From Halichondria panicea (taxonomy: Eukaryota > Porifera > Demospongiae > Suberitida > Halichondriidae), in the NCBI RefSeq assembly GCF_963675165.1, contig NC_087390.1:4535301-4599300 (forward strand): DNA of 64,000 nt, read 5' to 3'. Position numbers and translations under genes: made by a program. Position 1 is the stretch's first letter; each line of letters starts with the position of its first letter. Below the pieces are notes generated by a model. That model was not told the DNA's origin. It worked only from the letters and a program-made list of their open reading frames with translations, and did no database searches. Below, piece by piece: positions 1-12,709 of this stretch.

Positions 1-962
1 AATGGCTAGTGGAACAGTCACAACAAGGTAGCAGCAATAGTTAGTGAGACCCTCCAAGCAGTAAAAAGCAGCTTGGACAGCAAATTCTTGAGAGGAGCTC
101 TGTCAGTACCGTTGAGTATTCCAGTACAGTCACAGACATGATAGAGAATTATGGAAATGTAGCAAAGTTCTGTCGTAAATTACTGTGCCGATACGATGAA
201 CCAACTATCAATGAATACAAAGAGACATGTACTTACATTCAATCATTGATGTAACTTTCTAAATGGGTACCCAAAAGTCTGCTTTTAAAAACCAGCTTAC
301 TAAGACAAAAATGAACATTACTTACCAACCTAAAGCCAAGTGGCTTTGATTTTACTTGCATACAATGCCCAGCTACTTAAGAAAGAGGGAATCATTAATA
401 TGTTGGGCTGTAGTCACAGCCTCTCCTTGTAGAAGGTACACAAAGCCACTAGATAGAGCCGAAACGATAATACAACACTCAAAAAACTGCCTTTGAAAGT
501 TTTCAAGCTCTTGGTGAGATACACAACGCTTCTATATGATGCACAGTAGGCGTGGATGCTCAGCACAGGACTAAGAGTCCCAGTGGGGAGCTGTGAATGA
601 TAGTAATAACATTTCCCGCTGGGTTGGCGGGGTGTCTAGAGCCGAAACGCGGATCAACTTTTGGCATTACACAGAAGTGATTGTGCGCACGTGCTCCGTT
701 TCCCATCCCTCTCCCTCTTATATCTATGGTCTAACTGAAAGCACAATGCTTTCTTTTTACTTTCTGATTTTATTGTGAGTTACCAACGTATAGCCACATC
801 ACACACAATAAATAAGATAAATTCTTATACCATACCACGTACGCATGTACCATGGTTTAGTTCTACATATGTAAACCACCTAGCCTCCGGGCGTATTAAT
901 AAACCCCTCTATAATATCACTATGGTATATACGTACATGGTATAGTTTATATCCTCCCCCAG
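1..962. other. No gene seen; probably intron of the integrin gene
   Basis: I find no convincing exon here. The open frames are short and lack family resemblance. The stretch around 540-760 shares a short dispersed-repeat motif (CCGTTTCC followed by CTCTCC) with 15880-15912, and a related form lies near 38295. As the integrin exons downstream continue a protein whose N-terminal half is missing, this is most simply intron, with earlier exons outside the window. Unseen small exons cannot be excluded. Confidence 0.4.
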
Positions 963-3900
963 GCACTTCGGGTACCAGTGTCACTGTGAGTGCGAAAGTG
1001 GTGAAAGACCGTTAAGTGGTGTGATAACTTGCCCTTTGTAAGTTAATTACCGTACTTCTAAAAGAGGCGCCGCTTTCAATATGAGCTAGGGCTATACTCA
1101 TAGATTGAAGAGTTAGAGGGATAGAAAACGGTTGGTGTCTCGGGTAACATCCGAGCTACGCTGCGGTTTAATCGAGGCCATCACAGCAATACCTATTTCT
1201 ACACCCAGTGCATAATAAACTACAAGTAACAGTGCTTAGTCCATGCAACTCACTTATATTTCAAGGTCTATACCTATTGTACTAGTCATAACCAGCACGC
1301 TTACACGTTACATGTTCCTAAAACAGCCTTGGGAACTTATAACTATATTGGAAAGTCTCTTTTTACTGGGTATGGTCAGTCAGCAAGTACTACATGTGGC
1401 TCATGGACTAGGCGTGTTATAAAATTGCTGAAAGAGATATGATGTCTCGAGGAAACACTTATTTTTAGGGAGTTACCCGGCTTAATATATAGCCTCGTTC
1501 ATAGGGCGTAACGCGGATAGTTTTCGAGGCTTCACTGCAGATTCAATGTAAAATCATCACGTGCATCACTCCGTTTCCTGCTGCCTTTGCAGCTCACTTG
1601 GAAGTTTGGGGCTAATAGTAAATTGCAAAAAACCACTTTCTGCAAACTTTTGTTACGGAATGACTGTTAGAAAAGTTTTTGCAGATTTACATGTAATTTT
1701 CGCGGAATAGCAGCCTTTCTGCAGCATGCATGCATGCGAATTAATGTTTGCGATACATGCCCCAGGCCTTACTTTTTCTTGCTGTTGTCACTGTTCATCC
1801 ATAAATCATAAGAAAGACATAGTGAGGCAGCAAAGAAAGAAATGGGCGTACAGTTAAGAAAAAGTAAGGCCTAGTTTGGGAAATCGCGTGATCCACAAGG
1901 ATTTTTATGAACGTGGGCGATATGTAGCCCACAATTGTGACGTAAGGTATTCTCCCACGCATTCAGAGTTTTAATAAGACTGTACTGAGACAACCACCAA
2001 GCTGTGTTGCAAGTCAGATCAGAGAACCAGCGTTGCCAGCTCTGGTGGCAGTAGCTACCTGCTATATGATAATGATGACTAAGCTATTCTTGATCTATAC
2101 TATCAGTAGACTATATAATAGCATGTAGAAAGACACAAGAAAAGGTGATAGTCTGAACACATAACTAGTAGATCATCTAGCTATATATAAGCCTAAGGTA
2201 TAGCTAGCTATATAATTATAGTGCTTGCAAACTTCCAGTTCCAAGTCCATGTCCAGCTTGCTGCAGGCAAAGTTTTATTAGTTATAGATCTCTGCGTGGG
2301 CAGTCCAACATCTCTAGCTCAGCATGCCCACGCTCATTTTCACCCTTCTACCACCCTTCTACCCTCACGCGACTTCCCGATACAGGCTCTCCTTTTTCCT
2401 AACTCTACGTCTATTTTTTTCTTTATTCCTCCAATTAATACCGTATTTTATCTCATTGAACGATTAATACAGTATTTTATCTTATTGAACGATTGTGATA
2501 AAGAACAGAAAAAGGAGAGCCTGTGTAGAGGCTAACTGTATACTTTAAGATTGCTAACCTTGATGGCTAAACTTGCTGACAGTTAATTTGAACAACGTCT
2601 TTTTCTTACAGATTTTTGTCAGATTTTAGTTTTTTATATACGAGATGCTTCTCATGCATGCACGTTGGCCGGGTTTCCTTATTTCTATGGATCCAATCTC
2701 AATAATTATTATTTGTTTTCAGGTTCAATGGCACGGAGTGTGGTGGTGAGATGAGAGGTAACTGCTCTTCTTGCGGCACCTGTATCTGCAACCCTCCAGT
2801 GAGTTTTACTAAATGGGCCTCTAAAAGCATTTCGTTGCACAATGTTTGTGAAATGACTGCTTACCGGAAGCCACACCATTAATCTTTGCACGTTATACAG
2901 TGGCAGATCCAGAGGATGGTCCATGGGGTCCCTTGACCCCCCCTTTTAAAGTTCACTTTAATTAAAAGGCTTAATAACACCAGCTAGCTATTTATCAATT
3001 TTTGTAGCTATTGTAATTTGATTCAATGATTGTACCTGTTGTTTTGATGTATCAACTTCCAAAGGAGTGTTCAGGTTAGCCTATAGTGACTGTTCGTGGC
3101 AGCTAGCTAGCTCTACGCAATTCTATTATGGGACTTCCCCTGGCTGAGTATGGGATTTCCCCTAGTCATGTGTAACCGGAAGTGGGCGTAACCCCAAAAA
3201 ATTCGCGCTGCCTTTTCAATACTAGCGCAGCATGCTCGTTAGTTTGGAATCCCCCCTTTCATTTTTCCTGGATCTGCCACTGTTATAGCAGATAATTCTA
3301 ATTAAAGAACAATTTTCGTGGACTAGCTTAATTTCGTGTAGGATTGGTAACCCACGAAATCTGCGAAAATTAAGCCCCTCGAAAATGTTGCACTACACGG
3401 TATATATATACCATTATTACGAACACATGTACATGTACATGCATATACTAATTTTCTACAGTTCTTTGGACCTGAGAATGGCTGCAGATGTGATGATGCC
3501 TCCTGTAACTGTAATGGTAAGTCATGCAACGTACTACTACAGAAATTTATTACGATGAAGTTTCATCACTCCCTATAAGCTTGAGTATGTGTAGCTCTTT
3601 ACAACTGTATGTTACTATACAGCATAACTTCATCGAATATAGTATAGTTATACCGTATAGCACGAAATTTTTGAGGAACTTATTTCATAGAATATGGCCT
3701 CTAAAAGCATTTTGTTGAATTTTTTCATGGGTTGATTACTTACTGGAAGCCACACCTTCACATTATAGCAGACTAAGTCGTGTAGGATTGCTAACCCACA
3801 AAAACTTCAAACAGCGAAATTAAGCCCCTCGAAAATGTTGCGCTATATGCCATGGTAGCTACAAACAATGTTCACATCAACAAACACGCACAGCCCACTT

Positions 3901-6900
3901 GCGCACGCACACACACACACACACGCACACACACGCACACGCACACACACACATGCATAGGCCGAGGGTCTTGTGTATGTGGTGTACCTCCGGAGTGTGC
4001 ATGTGATGCTCTAGCTCCTGTATCTCAGGAGCAGTATTTTGGTCCCACTTGTGATTGTAATCCTGACATCTGCTTCAATACTAACTGGACCAGTGATGGA
4101 AGGAAAGTGAGTGGGGTCAGAATACTGTTTCATTGTCTAGGTCTGTGTGAAAGGCAATTGATTTGGTTTGTGGGATTGAGTATTTGGTTCTGTCTGTAAC
4201 TTGACAAAGTTGTTATTGCAAAATGCCAAATATTCCTGTGGGTATGCATAGCAAGTGACTGGTTGTAGCTGTCAGATGTGGTGCATGAGTAGTATGCAGA
4301 AGAGGTACGATAGGCACGGTGCAGCTCAGGCAATTAGCCTCTGATTGAACAATAATTATCCGCCCACGTCGTATGTTTTTGCTGAAAGTAATCAGAGGCT
4401 AATTACTTAAGCTGCACCGCGCCTGTTGGACCTCCTCTGGGTAGTATGGTATTACTGCAGTTGTATTTTCCATGGCTGCTTGTCAAATACACACACCATA
4501 ACTATTGTACAGTCATTTTAGTAAAACTTGCAATATTTTGTGTAACTTGGCTGCAACCACAGTAGTAACCACAGGAGGACATGATTATGAATATAATTAA
4601 ACCATGCAGTAAGCAGCAAGACCAAGTCAAATATCAGTTATGTAACAGCAAGCATACATTGAATGACTTCAGCACAGCCTCAGAAAACAGCTCCATATGC
4701 CAATAAAACCTCGTTGAGAATGGTTATGTTATACCCATTATAATTATTTTGCGAGTTTCCCTATAATTATATACATCGCAGGGTGGCAGTGTCAGTGTTG
4801 TAGGCTAGTAGAAAAGGGAAGCAACATGCATTACAGCATGCTGAAAATAAGTTACATGGGTATATGTACATGTATATAATTATAGTGTTATCTCGAAATT
4901 AATGAGAACCCTGGACACTTATACAACATTCTCTTCATTGGCATGTTTGAGCTGTTCTCTGAGGCTGTGCGAAGTCATTATGGTGTACAGTGTACATGCA
5001 GTGCAGAAAAACTAGTGCTTGCTGTTAGACTTTCCATGCTTAATGGTATTCATAATCATCTATGTGGTTACAACTGTGGTTACAGCAAAGTTTATCAGAA
5101 TATTGCAAGTTTTACTAAAATGACTGTAGACATTGTTTCTAGGAGTCGTGGTGCTTTGCAAATAGTTTTAGTGTACCTACATGTACATGTACATGTATGG
5201 TGCCATTAGTACCTCCCTGACCACTGTCAAGTAATTATAACACATGTTGGGTGTATATGCATCTGTTTAGCAATGTGAGCGCTGTGATTGAGCTATATAA
5301 CTCATGGGGCAAGCGTGATGAATGTCATAGATGAACAAAATTGTTTGCAGTAGTTGTTTAATGTATAGAAGAGAACATTGGGTAGCAAACATAATCAATT
5401 GGGAACATAGGTATAATAGTCAATTGGTGAACATAATGGGATATGATACGCAAAATTAATCAATGCAAAGTTAATGGAAACTGCTGTAGGATATGCAGTC
5501 CTGTGGTCAGAAAAATTGGAAGTTTCACAAAAATACCTACATGTAGTATGCACAATTGTTTCCACTGCTTTACATACACGTACTCTATTATAGTAATGTG
5601 TTTAGTGTGTCCATGTATTCCCCAGGCTGAACTGTGTCAAGTGGCAGATGATCCCAACAACAGTGGGATATGTACGTGTAATGGGTGTCAATGTGGACGA
5701 ACTGCCACCGGTACGACGAGCGGGAATGGTCTATGTCTGCCCATGGTGAGAACCATTCCTGGGAGGTGGGGATAATACTTGCCCCTCCTCCTCCAGTTGG
5801 CCATTTAATACCACAGTGTATATGTACAGCTAGTGTAGTACCAGAGGAGGTGCGACACGAGTACCTCGATTAGGCTTGATCATAGGCTTGGTCACGTGCC
5901 AAACTCAACGTTAAAGTCATTGTTGCATGTGACTCAATTTTAGCCTAATCGAGGCACTCCGTGTCGGACCTCCTCTGGTGTAGTACTATACATGTGATTG
6001 GGGGACTTATTAGGACTGCATGAGACTTCCAAATCAATAACCGTAATTATATCCATAGAGCTCTACATTTTTGCACTAAGATCAAAGTGAATGCCTGGAA
6101 TAGATTAATTCACATGTATTAGCTCAGCGGGCTTGGTTCCATCCAACCCAGTTAGCTTTGTGCTTACTACCCTCCTTCCAAACACACACACAGACCCAGA
6201 CGAGTACTTTTCCAACCCCTGCAATGCTATCGTAGGGGGGTGTACCTATGAATTCTCCGTTGGCCGACCATCATTTGCGTACAATTTACCGGTGCTTATT
6301 TTTGAAGACACTATGGATTGTAGAGGACGACCAACTTGGGCCCCCTATACAATAGCTGCTGGTATAGTTCTACTTATTATTCTGCTGGGTTTTCTCATCC
6401 CCTGTCTGCTTAAGATTGGTTGCACTGTTTGGGTAAGCACGTTTTTTTAATACATTCATTTTTGTAAATTTGTAGCCAACTTTTGATTACGGTTACCGTA
6501 CCCTCGCGAAAATAAGCCCATCTTGAATAAATACCCATCCTCTCTTTTGCTTCGAAGTTCGATCTTGCACGAGGGTATTTTAACTCTATAATACGCCCAC
6601 CCAGAATGAAGCATGCGTAGTAGCTATATACCACATGTAATTTTAGTGAAGAAAGCAAGTTTTAGGTAGTATCTAGTTAGACTCTACTCCTTGCTGGACC
6701 AAGATCAGACATAATTATAATGTCTCTGTGTGGATCTGTTTGCCCTTGAAGATGTATATGCAGGGAACAAAGTCCTATTTGCAGAGAAAGGGAACAATAA
6801 CACAAATCTGAGAACAAAGTCATTACCTACGTAGTATTATTCTGAAGTGGGTGTTAATCAATTTTACCTTTCTTGCGGTTGCGCAACCGGACGTGACACC

Positions 6901-9900
6901 GACCACATTAGAAATGCTGTGATCTGACAAATCCTGGCATACATGTAGACTTGAAATCCCTCCCGTCAGGGAAGGTCGGGCCACGCCCATCACCCAGGCC
7001 AATTTTCCAGGTTATTGCCTTGGTTTGCTGAAACAAAGTACCTGCATAGCTCTCTAGGCAGTATAACCTATAACTTTGTCCATCCTTCGGGAAGTTCCTG
7101 CTGCTACATCTGACGAGCAACAAATGGAGTCCATGCACTTCTTTATGTTCATTCTTATCATGCTTTAATCTCATGCTCTAATCATACTCATGCATTAGTT
7201 TATAACATTTTTGTTGTCAATGAAATGTTCATGCTATGTATTGAAAGAAAAATACTCACAAGTAAGCCTCGATTTGAAGCCGCGAGTGGGCGTATATTCG
7301 AGTAAAAAGTCGCCGTTCACGAATAAACACCCAGTCCTCTAAAAATTCTAAACGATGGGCGTATTTTCGCAAGAGTATATACGATTAGTAGTATGATTAA
7401 CAGTGCAATTTAATATGGGATTAATAGCACGATTGAGTAACAAGCAATGGCAAGGCTACTTATTGCACGAGGCTACACCCTTATTGCACTCTTAACCATA
7501 CTATTGATGTATGATGAAGTTCTTTAAAGTAACATTTTCAGCCGCGGCCATTATTCGAAAACAATATGTTCAATGACGACGTGCAATTACTGGACCGAAT
7601 GTGATACGGAATTAATTGCTGTACACTCTCCAGTCACTAATAGCATATCCTAATAATGATTATAGGCTGATTAATAGATTTTGTCTGGTTGCCCATAACT
7701 CCCTGAGTCTAAATCCTCATTACAGGAGAGTTTGAGGCTGTTTTAATTGCTTTCAAAAAGACGATGTACCGTATAGTGCGAAATTTTCGAGGGGCTTAAT
7801 TTTCGCGGATTTCGTGGGTAGCAATCCTACACGAAAATTTCAAGTCCACAAAAATTGTTCTTTAATTAGAATTACCTGCTATAACGTGCAAAGATTTACA
7901 GGCGTGGCCTCCGGTAAGCAGTCATTCCGCAAACATTGTGCAACGAAAATGCTTTTAGAGGCCAATCCACGAAATATAAGTGCCTTGAAAATTTCGCACT
8001 ATACGGTAATTCATTACTTGCTTTGCATAATTATGCCTCGGTGTGCATGCGCAATCGAGGTATACAGTAGTGTGTGTGTCTGTGTGTCTGTGTAGACTGC
8101 TACAGCTGCTCAAGGATCAATAAAGTGCTTCTATAGGCTTCTAGTCATGTTTTCTTGGATTAGATTCATTGCAAAATAATGCTTCGTTTTCGAGTTATAT
8201 CTAGTTTTGCTTAGTACTTGGAATGCCATTGCAGCCTTTTCAGAAGAGTGCGTAGCCAAACTTGTTTACCGAGTGTTGCTACTCTACTTAGTAGTTAGCT
8301 CTGCACTAAAACGCTAGCTATTGGTAGCTGCAAGAGTGAGAAGAGAGCTGCAAGGCTCTGTTGAGCCATTAATAAGTTAGACTTGAACTTTTGGCATCGA
8401 TCGTTTTTAACAACAATCATAGTCGATCATTACCCACTCTTTGAGTTTGCATGCAGCAAATTGAAAAAAATGTTCATCAAAAATTAAGCTATTAGTAGCT
8501 TTTATGTTATGTAGCTTTGGCATCTCCACCGAAGCATCAGCACCTGCGGTGCTTTCATTATGTTCAGTAAATAATTCACAATGTAAACTTTAATGTGTTT
8601 CTTGTTTTGTATGTATGCACTGTATTCGAAGGGTGCATGGCGAGCTATTGGTATTTTATGCTTATTATAGGGCATGCATCAAATGTATGATATAAAAATG
8701 CGTGCTTTTTCAACCTGTAGGATAAAAAGCAGCACAGGATGTTTACTGCAGAGCTACAGCATGCCGACTTCACACCTGTCACACCTGAGGGTGTTCCTAG
8801 CAACGATTGTGTTTAATTTGGTCGGACTGTGTGCAACCAAGTGCGAAATTGATGTTTTGTGTCTTTTATTTCAAACCTACAAATGCACTTAATTACCAAA
8901 TAAATCAGTCACATTACACCCCCTCCACACACACACAAACAGCACGAGAATCCACCTTGTTTGCACTCAGCAATTTTCTCTAATTAAATTTATATACACA
9001 ACCTTTCTATTGTAATGCATGGTTTAATTTTTAGTCTGCATTGTTTTTTCTTGATGTATTTTCTAGTGCCACACACACACACACTACACGCATTGGATCG
9101 CCTTATCATTGTATATACAATCAATATTGATCATGCATTGATCTAGTTACCATAATTATAATTATACATGTGCTTATAATTAATTCGAGTCGCGTGGGCG
9201 GCTACGGGTTATAGTAGTCCGTTGCTTAAGCCTTTGTATGTATGTTTGTTTGTCTGTGTATATACTTCAGTATATTTGGTCCTCTATAACTGGCCGTGTG
9301 CATGTGACATATATGCATCGTGTCTAGATTCAACACTATTATATATACTATCTAGTGCAATCTATTTCTGTCCACTTTTCTGTAAGTTGTATAGCACTCA
9401 TACATCTATTATTATTTAGCGGGAATCATTCAGGAGGTTAACAGTTAAATCCTACTGTACTGGCTTTAACAACATAATGTAACTTGAATTTTCGAATTTT
9501 CTTGGCTCTAATTGTGGACCCATCAATTTTTTTATCCTGCAATTTCAACGTGGTCGTTACTCTAAATTATAGGCACCAGTTCATGTATTTTTCTCCGTTC
9601 TATTTATGCACCAAAGAAATCGGTTTTGGTGGCACCTAACCTTTACACCCTCAAGCTTAGCAATTTTCTGAAAGCAACATTTTTAATATCGTGTCCTAAA
9701 CGTAGCCACACCAGGGCTTCATGCGGGGGGGGGGCGCTCGCCCACTCTGCCTATACATATTGCCCCTCCCCTTTGGGATTAGGTCGTACACACTGCACGA
9801 ACATTGCACACGATCTCGTCCACGCTGCTAGGGGCACAATTGGCAAGAAGGGGTGGCGAACAAAGAAGGATCAAATCGCCAGTGGTGACAACACAACTGT

Positions 9901-10039
9901 TTTCGTAGTCCCGTTGAACTGTCATAGAACGGTATTGGAATCTGGTTGCCTAGGAGGAGAGACCTACGATAATCCGTTAGAGTCAAACCCCATCACTTAC
10001 GCGTCTGAGTCAGTGGAGGAGAGTGTTTCTAAGCAGTAG
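963..10039 (+). CDS. Integrin beta subunit-like gene, 3' part (partial at 5' end)
   Basis: Type I adhesion receptor subunit. Exons read 963-1037, 2723-2798, 3462-3516, 3961-4106, 5626-5745, about 6200-6432 and tentatively 9783-10039. The first five join in matching phases and encode Cys-rich integrin EGF modules: CHCECE, then CGGEMRGNCSSCGTCIC, YFGPTCDCNPDIC and GICTCNGCQC. The exon ending at 6432 gives a beta-tail segment (GGCTYEFSV), a Cys before the membrane and one transmembrane helix (about 25 hydrophobic residues, IAAGIVLLIILLGF). The PSI, hybrid and A domains of the family lie upstream of the window. The junctions 5745/6200 and 6432/9783 do not keep phase, so a small exon is probably missing at each. 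The last exon ends with NPLE and NPITY near the stop. This resembles integrin NPxY/NITY signals but is not canonical, so its assignment is weak. The stop is only 272 bp before the PLXDC start. Confidence 0.78.
2805..3402. mobile_element. MITE family A copy, split by a nested insertion
   Basis: The halves 2805-2897 and 3283-3402 align with the two parts of the intact element at 7767-8008 (in opposite orientation). The right end carries the CGAAAATGTTGCAC..ACGGTA terminus. The left terminus is lost. The interruption is the element at 2898-3282. It lies in an integrin intron. Confidence 0.65.
2898..3282. mobile_element. hAT-like non-autonomous element nested in a MITE
   Basis: Terminal inverted repeats CAGTGGCAGATCCAG and CTGGATCTGCCACTG bound 385 bp without a transposase. 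The host MITE sequence TTATA is duplicated on both sides (2893-2897 and 3283-3287), giving a visible 5-bp target duplication. The CAGnGGCGGATCC-type end is common among hAT non-autonomous elements. The superfamily is inferred, since many hAT families make 8-bp duplications. Confidence 0.65.
3651..3855. mobile_element. MITE family A copy
   Basis: Starts TACCGTATAGCACGAAATTT and ends with the degenerate complement near 3855 (CGCTATATGCCATGG). The interior matches the element at 7767-8008 (CTCTAAAAGCATTTTGTTG, GGAAGCCACACC, TAAGCCCCTCGAAAATG). No coding capacity. Confidence 0.65.
3897..3956. repeat. (CA)n microsatellite at a 3' splice site
   Basis: About 60 bases of CA dinucleotides broken by a few CG steps. 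They run almost up to the acceptor of the integrin exon at 3961 and occupy the place of its polypyrimidine tract. Confidence 0.85.
4286..4450. mobile_element. Fold-back (hairpin) element
   Basis: Imperfect inverted arms: GTAGTATGCAGAAGAGGTAC at the left matches GACCTCCTCTGGGTAGTATG at the right, with internal arms around TTAGCCTCTGATT and AATCAGAGGCTAA. It is related in its outer arm (ACCAGAGGAGGTnCGA) to the element at 5831-5989. It is intronic and non-coding. Confidence 0.6.
5831..5989. mobile_element. Fold-back (hairpin) element
   Basis: Arms 5831-5876 and 5942-5989 are near-perfect reverse complements (outer TAGTGTAGTACCAGAGGAGG, inner CCTCGATTAGGCT), separated by about 65 bp. A short MITE-like insertion in the intron after the integrin exon at 5626-5745. 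It may hide or displace a small exon. Confidence 0.7.
7767..8008. mobile_element. MITE family A, intact copy (about 242 bp)
   Basis: Perfect terminal inverted repeats: TACCGTATAGTGCGAAATTT at 7767 and its complement ending at 8008. The outermost TA on each side is consistent with a TA target duplication, as in Tc1/mariner-type MITEs. There is no open reading frame of its own. This is the reference copy for those at 2805-3402 and 3651-3855. Confidence 0.85.
8030..8570 (+). repeat. Dispersed repeat, inverted copy at 29570-29910
   Basis: Begins with GCCTCGGTGTGCATGCGCAATCGAGG and a GT/CT run. It ends with ATGTAGCTTTGGCATCTCCACCGAAGCATCAGCACC. The same landmarks occur in reverse order at 29570-29910, and a short tail copy lies at 54726-54765. 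Non-autonomous repeat of unknown class. Confidence 0.6.
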
Positions 10040-10311
10040 GACTATTTACTGGTTTAGTATTTTTGTACAGGTGTATGTTTGAGTTGAGTTGTGTGTATTA
10101 TTATTTGTTGCTTACTTTATTGTTTATAAATTAATTGTGTATGGTACATGTGCAGTGCATCCCATAATCCTATTAATATTGGTCACCAGGAAGTAAATTT
10201 AATACTTACAGCAATTTGCTGAGTGTACAAATTTGTGGAGCCATTTAATATATATAGAGCTAACCTACTACTGTAACATCTATCTATTTCCTTTTCGAGA
10301 AACCAACAATC

Positions 10312-12671
10312 ATGGTGAATGTGTTCCAAGCTGTCTCTCTGCTTCTAGGACTACTTGCTGCCTCAGAAGGTGTGATATAAAATAAATATACAGTTATTGT
10401 AGCAATATGTCTAGCTTGCATGCTAGATGCTATGATCTAACTAAATAATTGCTATTAATTTTAGATGGTATAGTCTACTATTGATGTCTAGCTAGCTAGG
10501 TAGATCATCCAAAGAAGCCTTAGAGTCCAGAAAGTGCTGTGAAGCTTCTACAATTCACTTGGGGACATTTACTATGGATACATGGTGTACAGCCTACCAG
10601 GCACACACTAGTTAACTCACTTTCAGGCCCTAAAAATCTAGGCTGGTCACACCCTCCACAAAAGTATACGTGTGTCGGTTCGAGACTACTAACGAATTGT
10701 GTAGTTAATATACTGTACAAGCACTAATTAGTTCTAACCCCCCCCCCCCCCCCCCCCGTGTCTGCTCTCACGTTACAGGTGTATTAGAGTACCAGAGTCA
10801 CAATGCCAAACACCATGGCAATATCATCTTCCGAGAGTTCTCTGAGTCCAAAAATAAGAGACAAGCTCCTCAAATGGTGAGTGACAGTAATACTCTCAAA
10901 GAATTTGCTTTGGATGGTTTCTTTTGTGACTCGTACAATGTGAGTCTCTTTGAGCTTTACGGGAAGCATTAAATTGATACAGTAGTGTTCAGATGTAAGA
11001 ATTAGGGTTGGCAGCATTCAATGTGTGTATATAAGTGTGACAGGAATTAAAGTCATGCACTACGAGTTAATCTGTGTTGATGGTACATGCATGTAGCTGT
11101 CTTTTGGGGTCTTAGTTTGTAAACAGATACCTTAATTATCAATTAAGTTCTTCCGGAAAAGGTACAGATTAGAAGTTAATTGTTGTAACTTGTGACTTCT
11201 TCGACATTAGTAACGATTTTGATGTGGCCTTTTTTGGGAGGTTGTTTTGTACACAAACAAGCATGGGTGCTTGACTTTTATATCGCAGTTGTCCTTTTTT
11301 CAGGGGCGGCCATGCATAGAGAAATTAAGTCTCCCATATCATCTGCAAGTATAAATAAGATTATAATAACCCCTCCCCCCCTACACACACACAAACACTC
11401 ACAGAACGAAACTACGAAGGATGACCATGTCTACTATACGTCCGTGTTCCACCCGCCTGGGGCAATGGCAAACAGCCTCTGGTTCGACATTTCCAATCTG
11501 CCAGACAGAGAAAATGTCAACCTCTCTGATCCAATCCTCTCTAACAACTACAGATTCTTTGCTGTGAGTACAAACTCAGAGAATACATGTATATATCGAG
11601 TTAAGGGATCATTTGTTGTACATATCACTGAGCCTTAGAGAACTCGTTCTTACTAAAATAATAGGCAATTAACTTGATGATAACTGAACCACTGTCAATT
11701 TGTAAGATGGGTTGAATTCACTCTCCTGGCATTATTCAGAAGGTTGTGTGGCATCGTGAATCCATGTGTATAATAATAGCGTATATACGTACATAATAAA
11801 GTACTGTACTGAATCAATGTAGTCACTGACACAGATGTCTGTGCTGCTTATCGTACACTACACAAATATTGAATATTTGCTTCAAATTGCAGTGGCGGAT
11901 GCGGGGAAGTACAGGGCTCGTTTGTTCCCCTCCCTTACTCTTTAATACCTATACATACATATTTACCGGCCAGCTAGTGCTCTAGTTACCGTAGTAAACG
12001 CCTTATTCTCCGATTCCTACATCATTGTGCAGTACTTAGCGTTTAGATAAGCATGTGTGGCCATGACGTATCTACGAAAATTATGCGGCCCGCGTAAATA
12101 TCTAAACTAAATTGATAAAATTGTGAATACCGTATGGTGGGTAATTTCGGGGGGGAGGGGTCAAAACATTCGTGGTTGAACACTATTCTTATGATAAATT
12201 TCGTGGCTGCATGTGTGCACGGCAAGTAAATGTGGTCAATGATCGCTTCATTTGTGGGTAAAATATTCGTGCTCAGGGTTTCAACCACAAAATGTTTGCC
12301 CCCCCCCCCCCCTCCCGAAATTATCCGGTATAGATATAACTTGAACTCAATCTCGGTGCCAGTTGGTGATGCTAATGGTCTTTTATTTACTACTTATACG
12401 CATGTATGACTGACTGCATGGCATTGTGTTTACAATAATATTACACTTAATGTTGGCTTTGCTGAAGGCTGTTTTGTATTACTTCCTGTTACTTGAATCC
12501 AGTGTGTCCCAATTCAATAAGTACATTTCTTGTTTGATAAAAGAGGTTGTTTTTCATTAGTCCCCTTGAGCTGTGCTCAGTTTACGGTAATCAGATCCTA
12601 CACCTTGATATAGCACATGTATTTCGGCTAAAAAGGCAAATTATTATCTACATAGCAAAGTGATATAGCAC

Positions 12672-12709
<38 letters not shown>

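Larger units (their letters stand above)
6433..9782. other. Intron-like stretch with repeats, no gene seen
   Basis: Contents: a cytosine- and guanine-richer repeat around 6480-6620 and 7262-7390 (motif GGGCGTATTTTCG), a copy of the 55016-55250 inverted element at about 6840-6990, MITE A at 7767-8008, a dispersed repeat at 8030-8570, CA runs near 8930 and 9070, and a fragment of the 16007-18212 repeat at about 9186-9260. A small integrin cytoplasmic exon should lie here if the last exon at 9783 is correct, but I could not find it. Confidence 0.5.

Noticed and set aside
1-240. Start of the window as a transposon-gene fragment
   Set aside because: Every frame has stops, and no motif could be recognised.
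4943-5209. 88-codon plus-strand frame in an integrin intron
   Set aside because: It lies between two exons of the integrin gene, has no family resemblance, and ends in a simple ACATGT repeat.
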